From: Rickettsiales bacterium
Lineage (GTDB): Bacteria > Pseudomonadota > Alphaproteobacteria > Rickettsiales > CANDYO01
Assembly: GCA_947424995.1 (NCBI GenBank)
Contig: CANDYO010000029.1
Location: forward strand, 1-16,084
Direction: 5' to 3'
Length of the DNA: 16,084 nt
Each line of letters starts with the position of its first letter. Positions within the stretch are counted from its first letter, which is position 1. Position numbers and translations under genes: made by a program. The notes under the pieces are model-generated. The model worked only from the letters and a program-made list of their open reading frames with translations. It was not told the DNA's origin and did no database searches. This document shows, in pieces, positions 14,129-16,084 of this stretch.

Positions 14129-16084
14129 CCTACATACCCGATTTTGATGTTCATTAAATTTATTTATTCTATTACGCCTTTTAGACATTGACTCTTTATT
14201 TTGTTTACTAGACAAATCATTCCCTCTAACTTCTGGTATATCACCTATATTCGTTACTTTCTTTATTTCAGTCAGCTCATCAGTAGAAATTATATCTTTA
14301 AATTTCTTATCTGGAATTACCGGAGGAGAAAAACTATTCGTTGTAGTTACAGGACTACGCGACGGAGACAAAAGAGGAGAAAAATCATTTGTTGTCGTTG
14401 TAGGACTACCTGAAGGCGACAAAGGAGGTGAATCATCATTTATACTCATCGGACTAGATCTATCTACTGAAGGCTCTGTAACCTTAAAGCTTTTAATCTG
14501 TTCTTGTAAATCGCTTGGGATCAAATCTTGAAGTATTTTACTAGGATTTTTTGGTTTAACTGGACCATTCTCTAGTATCTGAACTTCTTTTTTTGATGGT
14601 ACATCTTTAGATAATTCCTCGGTTTTAGTAGACTTCTTTTCCTCGGAGACTTTAGTCGGTTTGCCACCCCAAGGACTCAAGCTATTCAGCAACCCAGCTC
14701 CCATATCATATAGTTTGGTGGTTATAGTAGGATTCAATATTGATTCACTAAATAATGGGTCTTTTTTTAAATCCTCTTCAACTTTAGCCTTTGTATAATG
14801 ATATAAATATTGAATCTCTTCATCGCTGCCGCTTAATTCTTTTTTAGCCACTCTTTCTAAAGTAGCTGCTTCAACTTGTTTGTTAAAAGCCATATTTGCA
14901 AGATCATGCTTATAAGTTCCTATAGCTTCTTGCTCTTCTCCATATTCAGGAACATCCATCTTAAGCGTTGCAATTTCAGTTAGATTTTTCATTTGTTTAG
15001 TTTCATTTAAAAATGCTTTACCAGACTGACCTGTAAAAACAGAAGTTAAGGTGTAAGTAAGCGCAGTTATATCTTTGGTCTTAGCAGACTCAATAGCAGA
15101 ATAGAGGGTAGTCAATGAATCCACCAATTTCTTCTTAACTGCCATACCTACACTCGATAACACTTCCGCTTGTTTTGGCTCTTGATATCTTTTAAATTTA
15201 TCTTTATAAATCCTAGCAAAATGTATTTTAGCAATTTTTATTTTTTTCTCAGAAAAACTTAAATCACCTGCTTGCCATATTTTATACTCACCTTTTAAAT
15301 TCTCATTAGTTTTGACCAAATTTTCAAGAACTTGGACAAAAATAACTTTCTCTTTTTCATTAGCAAATACTTGCTGATCTGTTTGAAAAAGCTTTTTTAA
15401 AATAGGGTTGTCTGCATATATTTTAGTTAATTGCCCGTCTAGATCAGTAGTAATACTACCTTCTTTTTGTATCCCTAAAGCTTTTCCTAATCGTGGATTT
15501 TGCTCTAAAACAAGATTGGTTCTGTTTTTAGCATCTATATATTTTTCTAAGTGTGCCTTCTCATCTAAAATAGCTCTAGTGGTTTCATTAGCTAAGTAAT
15601 CAAAATAAGTTGAGTAAGTAACCTTTGCCGTAGCAAAAGCGAGCGGAAGCATTTTTCCTCCCTTTCTTGCTGCTAAACCTGCTAAAACTAAACCAACTAT
15701 TTTTTTATCTTTAGAATTATATAGTTTTGCATAAGCTTCACCAAATTCTTTTTGGTCATTTAAGCGTTTTATAACCGCAGGACTTAAATAATAAGCAGCT
15801 TTTTTAACTACTTCACAGGTATATTTATAGCTCTTAGTATTTTTAAGCCATTCTGGATCTGGAAGAGGCTCAATACCTATAGCCACAAATGCAGCTTTAT
15901 TGACTAATATGTTCCCTAATGCAATTCTTGCTGTGGCTACCGCTTCAACGACTAAATCATTATCTTTTAAGCTAGACATTGTTTCTTTGATTCTTGCTGT
16001 TGCTTTTCCATAATTGCTTGCTGAAATTTCAGGAGAAAGCTTAATTTCTTTGCCAAGGGTAAAATTCAGCACTGGACTTATAAC
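14117..16084 (-). CDS. large unknown protein with tandem Pro/Ser repeats (5' end beyond window)
   Basis: The frame is open to the window edge; a GTG at 16072 would give 651 residues, but it has no ribosome binding site and the frame continues upstream, so the true start probably lies outside. I do not recognise the family. Residues (from the GTG) 1-440 are mostly helical, with a mildly hydrophobic Gly/Ala part at 124-160 and many Lys and Glu. Residues 470-510 are Lys/Glu-rich. Residues 551-584 are two 17-residue repeats, [17 protein letters not shown] and [17 protein letters not shown], with a decayed third before them. The tail is basic ([16 protein letters not shown]). The modular, partly disordered build would suit a secreted or scaffold protein; this is inference. 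It overlaps the ruvB end by 12 bp. Confidence 0.75.
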   Translation of the reverse strand, partial: VISPVLNFTLGKEIKLSPEISASNYGKATARIKETMSSLKDNDLVVEAVATARIALGNILVNKAAFVAIGIEPLPDPEWLKNTKSYKYTCEVVKKAAYYLSPAVIKRLNDQKEFGEAYAKLYNSKDKKIVGLVLAGLAARKGGKMLPLAFATAKVTYSTYFDYLANETTRAILDEKAHLEKYIDAKNRTNLVLEQNPRLGKALGIQKEGSITTDLDGQLTKIYADNPILKKLFQTDQQVFANEKEKVIFVQVLENLVKTNENLKGEYKIWQAGDLSFSEKKIKIAKIHFARIYKDKFKRYQEPKQAEVLSSVGMAVKKKLVDSLTTLYSAIESAKTKDITALTYTLTSVFTGQSGKAFLNETKQMKNLTEIATLKMDVPEYGEEQEAIGTYKHDLANMAFNKQVEAATLERVAKKELSGSDEEIQYLYHYTKAKVEEDLKKDPLFSESILNPTITTKLYDMGAGLLNSLSPWGGKPTKVSEEKKSTKTEELSKDVPSKKEVQILENGPVKPKNPSKILQDLIPSDLQEQIKSFKVTEPSVDRSSPMSINDDSPPLSPSGSPTTTTNDFSPLLSPSRSPVTTTNSFSPPVIPDKKFKDIISTDELTEIKKVTNIGDIPEVRGNDLSSKQNKESMSKRRNRINKFNEHQNRVCRLIS
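14321..14463 (-). repeat. 51-bp coding tandem repeat
   Basis: Two full 51-bp units (14321-14371 and 14372-14422) and a diverged partial third (about 14423-14463) lie in frame in the large unknown gene. The unit boundaries can be followed by GAGGAGA at 14323 and 14374 and GAGGTGA at 14425, exactly 51 bp apart. Each encodes 17 residues of the pattern LSPSxSPxTTTNxFSPx. Such repeats change copy number easily by slippage or recombination. Confidence 0.75.

Noticed and set aside
14201..14413. Arg-rich plus-strand frame of 70 codons
   Set aside because: It is antisense to the tandem Pro/Ser repeat region; the Arg-rich text is the reverse reading of that repeat.

Overview
The window looks like a chromosomal segment of an AT-rich obligate intracellular alphaproteobacterium, most likely in the order Rickettsiales. 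The evidence is the AT-rich coding style, the divergent but complete housekeeping proteins (PlsY, MltG, FabF, NnrD, RecO, RuvB), the C-terminus of an alpha-2-macroglobulin-like protein, two ankyrin-type proteins, several lineage-restricted proteins I do not recognise, and intergenic palindromic repeats resembling the Rickettsia palindromic elements. The order is inferred from this combination; no rRNA or tRNA gene is present to fix it.

Layout. At 1-270 is the 3' end of an alpha-2-macroglobulin-like gene (+). At 286-495 is a nested palindromic repeat. At 511-3165 (-) is a large ankyrin-repeat protein whose reading frame stays open for 64 codons beyond its first ATG. At 3472-4417 (+) are two small paralogous genes, each preceded by the same 46-bp block and each ending in the same PCLQ...MGED tail. 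At 4597-7658 (-) lies a cell-envelope/lipid cluster in transcription order fabF, mltG, plsY, with a repeat between fabF and mltG. At 7772-8876 (-) are two unknown genes upstream of fabF. At 8902-8966 is a divergent promoter pair. At 8998-9687 (+) is a TPR-like gene, followed by a second copy of the first repeat family. At 9832-12385 (-) are recO, nnrD and a small ankyrin-like gene in transcription order, with a palindromic repeat that forms the last codons of recO. At 12417-14128 (+) are a TM2-RDD membrane protein and ruvB. At 14117-16084 (-) is a large unknown protein with a tandem proline/serine repeat; it overlaps the end of ruvB and runs off the window edge.

How the parts relate. FabF elongates fatty acids, PlsY puts acyl groups on glycerol-3-phosphate and MltG cuts nascent peptidoglycan, so 4597-7658 serves envelope growth. 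RecO and RuvB both serve recombinational repair but sit in different transcription units. NnrD repairs hydrated NAD(P)H. The ankyrin proteins, the twin small genes and the Pro/Ser-repeat protein form the accessory, possibly host-interacting, layer. The twin small genes with their duplicated upstream block, and the modular palindromic repeats that have entered a coding sequence, are the most unusual parts of the window.
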